From the NCBI GenBank assembly GCA_949746285.1, contig CATJZH010000153.1:1-22493 (forward strand): 22,493 nt of DNA, read 5' to 3'. The DNA comes from an uncultured Clostridia bacterium. GTDB taxonomy: Bacteria; Bacillota; Clostridia; TANB77; CAG-508. Within the stretch, counting starts at the first letter, position 1. The number at the start of each line of letters is the position of its first letter. Shown here one piece after another: positions 15,736 through 22,054 of this stretch. A program made the position numbers and the translations under genes. A model generated the notes under the pieces. That model saw only the letters and a program-made list of their open reading frames with translations. It was not told where the DNA came from and did not search any database.

Positions 15736-16233
15736 ATAAAAAGAATATTTATTATAGTTATAATGTTGTTAGTTGTTAGCTATTCATGTAATACTTTTGC
15801 AAGATATTATGAAAAAATTTCTAATATAAAGTTATTGTTTAGTATACCAGAACCAATTGTAGATATAGAGAAATCGCAAGATACTATAGTTAAAAAAATT
15901 ATTTCAAATACACAAATACAAGAATTTTGCTTTACAATAAGAAATTTTAAAAATATGGAAAATTGTAAAAAAATTTCAGAAGTAGATTTTGAATTTGAAA
16001 TAGAAATAAAAAAATCAAATTCTATATTTCCAATAAAATATGAATTGTATGATTATTTAACTAATGAAAAAATATTACTAGAAAATAATAAAACTGAAAA
16101 AAACTTTGTATATAAAAATATAGAATTTGAAAAAAAGTACAAATTGTGTTTAATTATTCCAAAGGATAATAATCAAAATATTGAAAGTGACATAGATATA
16201 GAAGTAAATATAATTCAAAAATGTAATAAATGA
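15736..16233 (+). CDS. Secreted small protein with signal peptide, apparent ATA start
   Basis: ATG 15763 would give a 156-residue protein with only a stub of a signal sequence and no RBS. In the same frame ATA 15736 follows AGAAGTGG (15724-15731). It adds nine residues, giving the classic signal peptide KRIFIIVIMLLVVSYSCNTFA with probable cleavage before RYYEK. No ATG, GTG or TTG lies between the upstream TAA (15715) and 15763. The mature part (about 140 residues) has the start RYYEKISNIKLLFSIPEPI and a beta-rich pattern (FEIEIKKSNSIFPIKYELYD). I recall this pattern from small secreted clostridial proteins found beside TasA-like genes, but I cannot name a function. It overlaps the next gene's possible early ATG by four bases. 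Confidence 0.65.
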   Translation: MKRIFIIVIMLLVVSYSCNTFARYYEKISNIKLLFSIPEPIVDIEKSQDTIVKKIISNTQIQEFCFTIRNFKNMENCKKISEVDFEFEIEIKKSNSIFPIKYELYDYLTNEKILLENNKTEKNFVYKNIEFEKKYKLCLIIPKDNNQNIESDIDIEVNIIQKCNK

Positions 16234-16244
16234 AAGAAGGCAAT

Positions 16245-16658
16245 ATGAAAGTAAATACTAGTGTAAAGTTACTTATAAGAATATTAATTATTATAGTATT
16301 AATTATTTTATCAATAATTACGGTTTTTAATGCAGGTAGAAAATTTTATAATTTAAAGTCTACTGTTTTTGATAATAAAAAAGTTGAATACAAGGGAAAA
16401 ATAGCTAGATGGAATTTTGATGCAAGGATAAAAACTAATATTGAAGAAATAAATACCAAATACAAAGAGTATAATTATAAATACATAATACATGCATATA
16501 AGTTAAAATTAGTTCAAGAAAAAACAAAACAGGATAATCCACCAAACTTGATAGAAAGTGAAAATAAAAATATTAATGAATATAATATTCCAAAAGAAAA
16601 AGATAATCCTCAAAAAGAAAATAAAGATACAACTGTTATAATTAAGAAGATAAATTAA
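16245..16658 (+). CDS. Small membrane-anchored protein with a motif shared with the first cluster gene
   Basis: An ATG at 16230 overlaps the preceding stop, but AAGAAGG just before ATG 16245 favours the latter start, giving 137 residues. An N-terminal membrane helix (about 9-29) is followed by a short external region containing KGKIARWNFDA, which matches NIAKWSFNS in the first gene of the cluster. The rest does not continue the TasA-like domain: it becomes a Lys/Glu/Asn-rich, probably disordered tail (about residues 85-137). It could be a truncated or divergent paralogue of the first protein or a dedicated anchor or partner. Unlike its two neighbours it uses a normal ATG. No enzyme motif was seen. 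Confidence 0.65.
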   Translation: MKVNTSVKLLIRILIIIVLIILSIITVFNAGRKFYNLKSTVFDNKKVEYKGKIARWNFDARIKTNIEEINTKYKEYNYKYIIHAYKLKLVQEKTKQDNPPNLIESENKNINEYNIPKEKDNPQKENKDTTVIIKKIN

Positions 16659-16669
16659 ATTAGCAATAC

Positions 16670-16698
16670 TTGTGAAAAAAAACGATAAATGATATAAT
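16670..16698 (+). promoter_or_regulatory. Promoter of the ATPase/Asp23-cmk genes
   Basis: TTGTGA (16670-16675), a 17-base spacer and TATAAT (16693-16698) within an extended TGATATAAT (16690-16698). This is the third copy of this exact extended -10 in the window. Confidence 0.7.
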
Positions 16699-16730
16699 AA
16701 TTAACAAATTATTATATTGAGGAGAAAGAA

Positions 16731-17603
16731 ATGTTATTTTCACAACATAAAATGAAAACATATGCATTTGTTGGTCCATCTGGAACTGGAAAAAGTTATA
16801 GAGCACAAATGGTTGCAAATGAAAAAGGCATAAATTATATTATTGATGATGGACTTTTAATATCTGGAAATGAAGTAATAGCAGGAATATCTGCGAAAAA
16901 AGCTCCAACTAAAATTGAAACAGTAAGAAATGCTTTATTTCAAAATGAAGAAAGAAAAAAAGAAATACAATTAGCTATAAAGAAAAGAAAACCAGATAGT
17001 ATTTTAATATTAGGAACTTCAGATGGAATGGTTGAAAAAATAGCTGCAAATTTAGGATTTGAGCCAATATCAGAAACAATATATATAACAGATGTAGCAA
17101 CAGAAGAAGAAATGGCAATGGCAAGAGATATAAGAGTACATCAAGGAAAACATGTTATACCAGTTCCAACTTTTGCTTTAAAAAAAGACTTTTCAGGATA
17201 TTTGTTAGATCCACTTCAAATATTTAAATCAAAAGGAAAAGGGCAAGTACCATATGTTTCTGAAAAATCAATTATAAGACCAACATTTAGTTATATGGGA
17301 AATTTTAAAATTTCAGATACAGTATTTAAACAAATAATAGACTATGTTGTAGAAAAAAGCGAAGGAGTTCACAAAATACATAGAGCAATAATAAAAAAAC
17401 ATGAAGAATTAAATGATGGAATATATATTTATATAGAAGTAATCATAAATTATGGATATAACATAAATGAAACTATGCAGATTTTGAAAAAACAAATAAT
17501 AAAAGAAATAGATAAAATGACAGCAATGAATGTTCTTAATATGGAAATTGTTGTTAAAGGTGTAAACTTGGAGAAGAAGGATAAATTAGATAGGAGTAAA
17601 TAG
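16731..17603 (+). CDS. P-loop ATPase fused to a C-terminal Asp23/Gls24-like domain
   Basis: This is a 290-residue protein of two parts. The N-terminal part (about 8-170) is a P-loop NTPase with Walker A GPSGTGKS (15-22) and hydrophobic strands ending in DD (39-40, YIIDDGLL) and SILILGTSD (90-98). The C-terminal part (about 179-285) has the Asp23/alkaline-shock pattern: GNFKISDTVFKQIIDYVVEKSEGV, then IYIEVIINYGYNI and a final MTAMNVLNMEIVVKGV. Asp23 proteins usually stand alone and lie at the membrane in Firmicutes; here the domain is joined to an ATPase. GAGGAGA precedes the ATG. The cmk ATG follows 2 bases after its stop, so the two are co-translated. The domain calls are from motif reading; the role is unknown. 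Confidence 0.8.
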   Translation: MLFSQHKMKTYAFVGPSGTGKSYRAQMVANEKGINYIIDDGLLISGNEVIAGISAKKAPTKIETVRNALFQNEERKKEIQLAIKKRKPDSILILGTSDGMVEKIAANLGFEPISETIYITDVATEEEMAMARDIRVHQGKHVIPVPTFALKKDFSGYLLDPLQIFKSKGKGQVPYVSEKSIIRPTFSYMGNFKISDTVFKQIIDYVVEKSEGVHKIHRAIIKKHEELNDGIYIYIEVIINYGYNINETMQILKKQIIKEIDKMTAMNVLNMEIVVKGVNLEKKDKLDRSK

Positions 17604-17605
17604 AA

Positions 17606-18277
17606 ATGGCTTTTATAGTAGCAATAGATGGACCAGCAGGAAGTGGAAAAGGAACAATAACGAAAATAGTTGGAAAGAAAATGAATTTAATAAACATAGA
17701 TACAGGAGCAATGTATAGATGTGTTACACTAGAATGTTTAAATAATAATATTAAAAGTGACGAAATAGAAAAGATTTCTAGCATATTAGAAAATATCGAT
17801 ATACAATTAAAAAAAGAAAATGGGAAAGAATTAGTATTTTTAAACAAAAAAGATGTTACAGAAGAAATTCGTTCAGTAGAAGTAAGTTCTAATGTAGCAA
17901 ACTTCGCAGCAATAAAATGTATAAGAGACAAGATGACACCTATACAACGAGAAATGGGAAAAACACAAAATATAATTATGGAAGGAAGAGATATAGGAAC
18001 AACAGTATTTCCAAATGCAGATGTAAAAATATATTTAGATTGTAGTATTGAAGAAAGAGCAAGAAGAAGATACAAACAAAATCTAGAAAAGGGAATAGAG
18101 CAAACATATGAAGAAGTATTAAAAAATATAAAAGAAAGACATAAATCAGAAACAGAAAGAGAATTATCGCCATTAGTTATAGCTGATGATGCGATATATA
18201 TAGATACTACAACTTTAAGCATAGATGAAGTTGTAGAAAAAATAGTAAGTATAATTAAAGATAAAATTTTCAATTAG
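17606..18277 (+). CDS. cmk: Cytidylate kinase
   Basis: This 223-residue kinase phosphorylates CMP and dCMP with ATP. Walker A reads DGPAGSGKGT (8-17), followed by INIDTGAMYRC (substrate-binding region), MEGRDIGTTVFP and the lid motif ERARRRYKQ. AGGAG in the end of the preceding gene serves as RBS. The final codons (Asn, stop TAG 18275-18277) lie inside a sequence matching the repeat element after the efflux operon, so the 3' end of the gene may have been shaped by that element. plsC follows after 64 bases, a common neighbour of cmk in Firmicutes. Confidence 0.95.
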   Translation: MAFIVAIDGPAGSGKGTITKIVGKKMNLINIDTGAMYRCVTLECLNNNIKSDEIEKISSILENIDIQLKKENGKELVFLNKKDVTEEIRSVEVSSNVANFAAIKCIRDKMTPIQREMGKTQNIIMEGRDIGTTVFPNADVKIYLDCSIEERARRRYKQNLEKGIEQTYEEVLKNIKERHKSETERELSPLVIADDAIYIDTTTLSIDEVVEKIVSIIKDKIFN

Positions 18278-18288
18278 GGACGTTTGTT
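18271..18288 (+). repeat. Partial copy of the 3933-4080 repeat element
   Basis: This stretch matches 3937-3954 of the left repeat arm at 16 of 18 positions, including 12 contiguous identical bases, GGGACGTTTGTT (18277-18288 versus 3943-3954). The opposite arm is not present nearby, so this looks like a remnant. It begins within the last codons of cmk. Confidence 0.6.
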
Positions 18289-18298
18289 GCTGAGGATG

Positions 18299-18312
18299 TT
18301 AACATATGTTAA
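18299..18312. promoter_or_regulatory. 14-bp perfect palindrome upstream of plsC
   Basis: TTAACATATGTTAA is a perfect dyad 29 bases before the plsC ATG. It has the size of an operator half-site pair. No clear -10 or -35 is seen around it, so it could act on readthrough from cmk or be chance in AT-rich DNA. Confidence 0.35.
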
Positions 18313-18341
18313 ACTAAATTGAGAATAAAAAGGGGTAAAAA

Positions 18342-18956
18342 ATGAAAGAATTCTTAAAAAAAATAGGAAGAGCGATTGTAAGATTTTTTATTTTTACATA
18401 TTGCAAAATAGTATATAGAGTAAAAATAATAGGAAATGAAAAAGTACCAAAAGATGGAGCATTAATATTTTGTGGGAATCATAGAACATATTTAGATCCA
18501 CCATTAATAATAGTAACAGCAGGTAGACATATTAGATTTATGGCAAAACAAGAATTAAAAAAGAATCCTTTATTTTTTGTTTTAGGAATTCTTTTTGAAG
18601 GAATATATGTAAAAAGAGATGCTAAAGATATTTCAGCAATGAAAGAAGCATTAAAAACTTTAAAAGCAGGAAATTGTATAGGACTTTTTCCAGAGGGAAC
18701 TAGAAATGGATTAGAAAAAAATGATGGACAAATAAAAAATGGTGCTGCATATATGGCTTTAAAAACTGGAGCTAAAGTAATTCCTATAGGAATTGTAGGA
18801 CCAGCAAAACCTTTTTCAAAAAATGCAATTATATATGGAGAGCCATTAGATTTTTTAGAATATAATATGGGAAAGAAAATTGAAAAAGACACAGAAGATA
18901 TAGTTAGCGAAAAAATAAAAACAGAAATTGTAAAACTATCTGGTACAGAAATTTAA
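18342..18956 (+). CDS. plsC: 1-acyl-sn-glycerol-3-phosphate acyltransferase
   Basis: This 204-residue membrane-associated acyltransferase converts lysophosphatidic acid to phosphatidic acid in phospholipid synthesis. The catalytic HX4D motif is HRTYLD (His47, Asp52), followed by a second block FEGIYVKRD and the phosphate-binding FPEGTRN (116-122), then VIPIGIVGP. A hydrophobic, basic N-terminus supports membrane association. AAAGGGG precedes the ATG. It lies directly after cmk, and no separate promoter is evident. The length is typical of short Firmicutes PlsC proteins. Confidence 0.93.
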   Translation: MKEFLKKIGRAIVRFFIFTYCKIVYRVKIIGNEKVPKDGALIFCGNHRTYLDPPLIIVTAGRHIRFMAKQELKKNPLFFVLGILFEGIYVKRDAKDISAMKEALKTLKAGNCIGLFPEGTRNGLEKNDGQIKNGAAYMALKTGAKVIPIGIVGPAKPFSKNAIIYGEPLDFLEYNMGKKIEKDTEDIVSEKIKTEIVKLSGTEI

Positions 18957-18980
18957 TTTACATAAAGCTAAAATGATGTA

Positions 18981-19009
18981 TTGACAAACTAAACTGGTTA
19001 ATATATAAT
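18981..19009 (+). promoter_or_regulatory. Consensus promoter of bipA/typA
   Basis: TTGACA (18981-18986), a 17-base spacer and TATAAT (19004-19009): a full match to the vegetative consensus and the best promoter in the window. TGGTTAA is repeated at 18995-19001 and 19014-19020, on either side of the -10. Confidence 0.85.
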
Positions 19010-19012
19010 TAT

Positions 19013-19051
19013 ATGGTTAAATTTGCGTTTTGTAGATTTAATCATTTTTTT
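19013..19051 (+). promoter_or_regulatory. Hairpin with T tract in the bipA leader
   Basis: ATGGTTAAAT (19013-19022) can pair with ATTTAATCAT (19036-19045), including one G-U pair, and a run of six T follows. The predicted transcript start (about 19016) falls in the left arm, so the RNA hairpin may lack its first few pairs. It looks like a terminator or attenuator, or an AU-rich temperature-sensitive leader, ahead of the RBS AGAGGGG (19061-19067). Confidence 0.45.
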
Positions 19052-19075
19052 ATAATAAAAAGAGGGGATTAAAAA

Positions 19076-20890
19076 ATGAACAACCAAAAAATAAGAAATG
19101 TAGCAATAATAGCACACGTAGACCATGGAAAAACAACTCTAGTAGATGCATTGTTAAAACAAAGTGGTATATTTAGAAGTAATGAACAAGTTGAAGAAAG
19201 AGTTATGGACTCAAACGATTTAGAAAAAGAAAGAGGAATAACAATACTTTCTAAAAATACAGCTGTACATTATGGAGATATAAAAATAAATATAGTAGAT
19301 ACACCAGGACATGCAGATTTTGGTGGAGAAGTAGAACGTGTTTTAAAAATGGTAGATGGAGTTGTTCTATTAGTAGATGCTTTTGAAGGAGCAATGCCTC
19401 AAACAAGAGAGGTTTTAAAAAAATCTTTAGCTTTGAATTTAAAACCTATTGTTGTTATAAATAAAATAGATAGACCAGGAGCTCAGCCTTATAAAGTTGT
19501 TGACGATGTATTAGAGTTATTTATAGAACTTGGAGCAAATGATGAACAATTGGAATTTCCAGTTGTATATGCGTCAGCAAAACAAGGTGTAGCTACATTA
19601 GATTTAGATAAACCAAATGAAGATTTAAAATGTTTATTTGAAACAATAATAAATCATATAGATGCTCCAGAATGTGATATGGATGGAACAATGCAAATGT
19701 TAGTTTCTAATATAGATTATGATGACTATATTGGAAGAATTGCAATAGGAAGAGTTGAAAGAGGAGCAGTAGACTTAAATATGCCAGTTGCCATTTGCAA
19801 AAATGAAGATAAAATATTAAATGCAAGAGTAGCAAAATTATATGTATATGATGGATTAAAAAGAGTAGAAGTTGAACATGCTGATGCAGGAGATATAGTT
19901 GCATTATCAGGAGTAGCAGACATAAATATAGGTGATACAATTTGTGATTATAATAATCCAGAAAAAATACCATTTGTAGATATAGATGAGCCAACAGTAT
20001 CTATGACATTTAGTGTAAATAATGGACCATTTGCAGGAAAAGAAGGAAAATATATTACATCTAGACATATTAGAGATAGATTATTTAAAGAGCTAGATAG
20101 AAATGTAAGTTTAAGAGTAAGAGAAACAGATTCACCAGATTCTTTTGAAGTTTCAGGAAGAGGAGAATTACACTTATCAGTACTTATTGAAACAATGAGA
20201 AGAGAAGGATTTGAGCTTTTAGTTTCAAGACCAAAAGTTATATTTAAAGAGATAGATGGTGTAAAATGTGAACCAATGGAAAGACTTGTTGTAAATGTAC
20301 CAGATGATTGTGTTGGAAATGTTATAGAAAAATTAGGAAGAAGAAAAGCAGAAATGCTTAATATGGAACCAGCTGAAGATGGACATACTAAAATTGAATT
20401 TAAAATACCAGCAAGAGGAATTATCGGTTACAGAACAGAATTCTTAACAGATACAAAAGGTGAGGGAACAATGAATCACATATTTGACTGTTATGAAGAA
20501 TTCAAAGGCGATATACAAGCTAGAGTTAGAGGAACAATAGTTGCATTTGAAAATGGAAAATCTATTACATATGGATTATATAATGCTCAAGATAAAGGAG
20601 AGTTATTTATAGGACCAGGTGTAGAAGTTTATGAAGGAATGATAGTTGGATTAAATTCAAGAGGAGAAGATTTAGCAATAAATGTATGTAAAGAGAAACA
20701 TTTAACAAATACTAGAGCATCTGGTTCAGATGAAGCTTTACGTTTAGTTCCACCAATTCAGATGTCTTTAGAAAAGGCTATTGAATTTATACAAGATGAT
20801 GAATTAGTAGAAATAACACCAGAAAGCATTAGACTAAGAAAGAAAATTTTAAATAATAAAGATAGAGAAAGAGCAGCAAGGAACAAATAA
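19076..20890 (+). CDS. typA: Translational GTPase BipA/TypA
   Basis: This 604-residue ribosome-associated GTPase of the EF-G family supports 50S assembly and growth at low temperature or under stress. G-domain motifs are AHVDHGKTT (13-21), RGITI (53-57), DTPGH (75-79) and NKID (129-132), with PVVYASAK as the G5 region. Then come a beta-barrel domain, the EF-G-like V domain (SGRGELHLSVLIETMRREGFE) and the BipA-specific C-terminal domain ending in RLRKKILNNKDRERAARNK. The length is standard. It is transcribed alone from a consensus promoter and closed by a bidirectional terminator. Confidence 0.97.
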   Translation: MNNQKIRNVAIIAHVDHGKTTLVDALLKQSGIFRSNEQVEERVMDSNDLEKERGITILSKNTAVHYGDIKINIVDTPGHADFGGEVERVLKMVDGVVLLVDAFEGAMPQTREVLKKSLALNLKPIVVINKIDRPGAQPYKVVDDVLELFIELGANDEQLEFPVVYASAKQGVATLDLDKPNEDLKCLFETIINHIDAPECDMDGTMQMLVSNIDYDDYIGRIAIGRVERGAVDLNMPVAICKNEDKILNARVAKLYVYDGLKRVEVEHADAGDIVALSGVADINIGDTICDYNNPEKIPFVDIDEPTVSMTFSVNNGPFAGKEGKYITSRHIRDRLFKELDRNVSLRVRETDSPDSFEVSGRGELHLSVLIETMRREGFELLVSRPKVIFKEIDGVKCEPMERLVVNVPDDCVGNVIEKLGRRKAEMLNMEPAEDGHTKIEFKIPARGIIGYRTEFLTDTKGEGTMNHIFDCYEEFKGDIQARVRGTIVAFENGKSITYGLYNAQDKGELFIGPGVEVYEGMIVGLNSRGEDLAINVCKEKHLTNTRASGSDEALRLVPPIQMSLEKAIEFIQDDELVEITPESIRLRKKILNNKDRERAARNK

Positions 20891-20893
20891 AAC

Positions 20894-20938
20894 AAATCCG
20901 ATGGGTGGTACTGTTGTACCCTCCCAACGGATTTTTGG
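20894..20938. terminator. GC-rich bidirectional terminator after bipA
   Basis: AAATCCG (20894-20900) pairs with CGGATTT (20928-20934), with inner pairs TGGG/CCCA and GGTAC/GTACC. A T tract follows on the plus strand, and a U-rich segment also follows in the minus direction. It is noticeably richer in G/C than the other terminators here. Confidence 0.85.
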
Positions 20939-20942
20939 TTTG

Positions 20943-20961
20943 AAGTCTTTTTAAGACTTTT
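20943..20961. terminator. Small hairpin at the end of the minus-strand orphan gene
   Basis: AAGTCTT (20943-20949) and AAGACTT (20953-20959) pair around a 3-base loop, 1 base before the minus-strand stop codon. It may add to termination in either direction. Confidence 0.45.
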
Positions 20962-21316
20962 AGGAATTGCTGCAGTCTGGACAAAATCCATATAGCAGAT
21001 ATACAGGAGTTCCTCCAGGTCCTGAGGTAAAGCCGCTAGATTGTAAATTCAAAAACGGCCTTGTGCAGTCCAATTCACAAAAATAGTCATAGCATTTACC
21101 ATCTTGTATGAAAATAGACTGAAATGCACTTTCCTCGAAGAAGTCCGTTGGATAGAGAAACGGCTTTGGCATCCTTATAGCCGTTGATTTGTTAGGTCGG
21201 TTTCCAAACCGACGACGCCAGATTTTAAAGAGCATGTTTGAATCTTCGTCTGGAATGGCAATCTCCTGCTTGAGGTCTGCTAAGAATTTTCTTTCATAAG
21301 GTTGTAATTTTAACAT
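20960..21316 (-). CDS. Small Cys-containing orphan protein, GC-richer than its surroundings
   Basis: I do not recognise this 118-residue protein. It has a basic central segment KIWRRRFGNRPNK (31-43), aromatic-rich sequence and five cysteines: C75, C80, C84 and a C-terminal CPDC (C112, C115). This could be a metal-binding or redox arrangement. No signal peptide or membrane helix is seen. GGAGG just upstream fixes the start at 21316; a longer frame to 21388 lacks an RBS. Its codons use far more G and C (for example GCC, CGG, CTG) than every neighbour, suggesting recent acquisition. It is convergent to bipA and has its own promoter. Confidence 0.75.
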   Translation of the reverse strand: MLKLQPYERKFLADLKQEIAIPDEDSNMLFKIWRRRFGNRPNKSTAIRMPKPFLYPTDFFEESAFQSIFIQDGKCYDYFCELDCTRPFLNLQSSGFTSGPGGTPVYLLYGFCPDCSNS

Positions 21317-21359
21317 AGTAATTCCTCCATTTTTTGTAAAAATATAGTCTACATAATAT

Positions 21360-21388
21360 ATTATATCGCAGAATGCAAAAAAAATCAA
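21360..21388 (-). promoter_or_regulatory. Promoter of the orphan minus-strand gene
   Basis: Read on the minus strand, TTGATT (21388 to 21383), a 17-base spacer and TATAAT (21365 to 21360), about 45 bases before the ATG. Confidence 0.65.
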
Positions 21389-21448
21389 GTATATAGATTT
21401 TAAGGAACAATTGGAGTAGAATTAATTATAAAAGTATGAGGTAAAAAA

Positions 21449-22039
21449 ATGTTTAATATAAAAGAATTTGAAATAATGAAAGAAAAAGCACTAGAAAATC
21501 ATATTCCAATAATAATGGATGATACATTAGAAAAGATAAAAGAAATATTAAAAAAAGAAAAGCCAAAAAGAATATTAGAAATAGGTACAGCAGTAGGATA
21601 TTCAGCTATTTGCTTTGCAAGATATGCAGAAACCTGCATAATAGATACAATTGAGCTTGATGAAGAAAGAGCAAAAGAAGCAATAGAAAATATTAAAAAG
21701 GTTGGTGTAGATGAAAGAATAAATGTTATAATAGGAAATGCTGTTGAAATATTACCTACATTAAATTTTGAATATGATATAATTTTTATAGATGCAGCCA
21801 AAAGTAAATATTCAATATTTTTAGAACAAGGAATTAGACTTGTAAAAAATGGAGGAATTATTTTGGCAGATAATGTTTTATATAAAGGTTATGTTATGAG
21901 TGACTATAATAAGCATAAACAAAGAACAGCAGTAAGACATTTAAGAGAATATATAAAAGAAGTTACAGAAAATCCAAATTTGGAAAGTGAAATTTTAGAA
22001 ATTGGTGATGGTTTAGCTATAACAAGAGTTACTAAATAA
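21449..22039 (+). CDS. trmR: SAM-dependent O-methyltransferase, TrmR/YrrM-like
   Basis: This 196-residue class I methyltransferase is of the COG4122 O-methyltransferase family. The SAM-binding motif is ILEIGTAVGYSAI (42-54), followed by an acidic residue after the second strand (TIELDEERAKEA) and the metal-site region FIDAAKSKY (113-121) and ADNVLYKG (140-147), which are typical of divalent cation-dependent members. In Bacillus the family member TrmR methylates 5-hydroxyuridine in the tRNA wobble position. The closest fit is that protein, but small-molecule O-methyltransferases share the same motifs. GAGGT lies 6 bases before the ATG. The next gene starts 15 bases after the stop, so they are probably co-transcribed. 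Confidence 0.82.
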   Translation: MFNIKEFEIMKEKALENHIPIIMDDTLEKIKEILKKEKPKRILEIGTAVGYSAICFARYAETCIIDTIELDEERAKEAIENIKKVGVDERINVIIGNAVEILPTLNFEYDIIFIDAAKSKYSIFLEQGIRLVKNGGIILADNVLYKGYVMSDYNKHKQRTAVRHLREYIKEVTENPNLESEILEIGDGLAITRVTK

Positions 22040-22054
22040 GATTGGAGAACAAAT

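Noticed and set aside
17554..18273. A 239-codon minus-strand frame opposite cmk
   Set aside because: It lies antisense to an unambiguous cytidylate kinase gene. Its Ile/Ser/Phe-rich composition is what antisense of Asn/Lys/Glu-rich coding gives, and there is no RBS or known motif.
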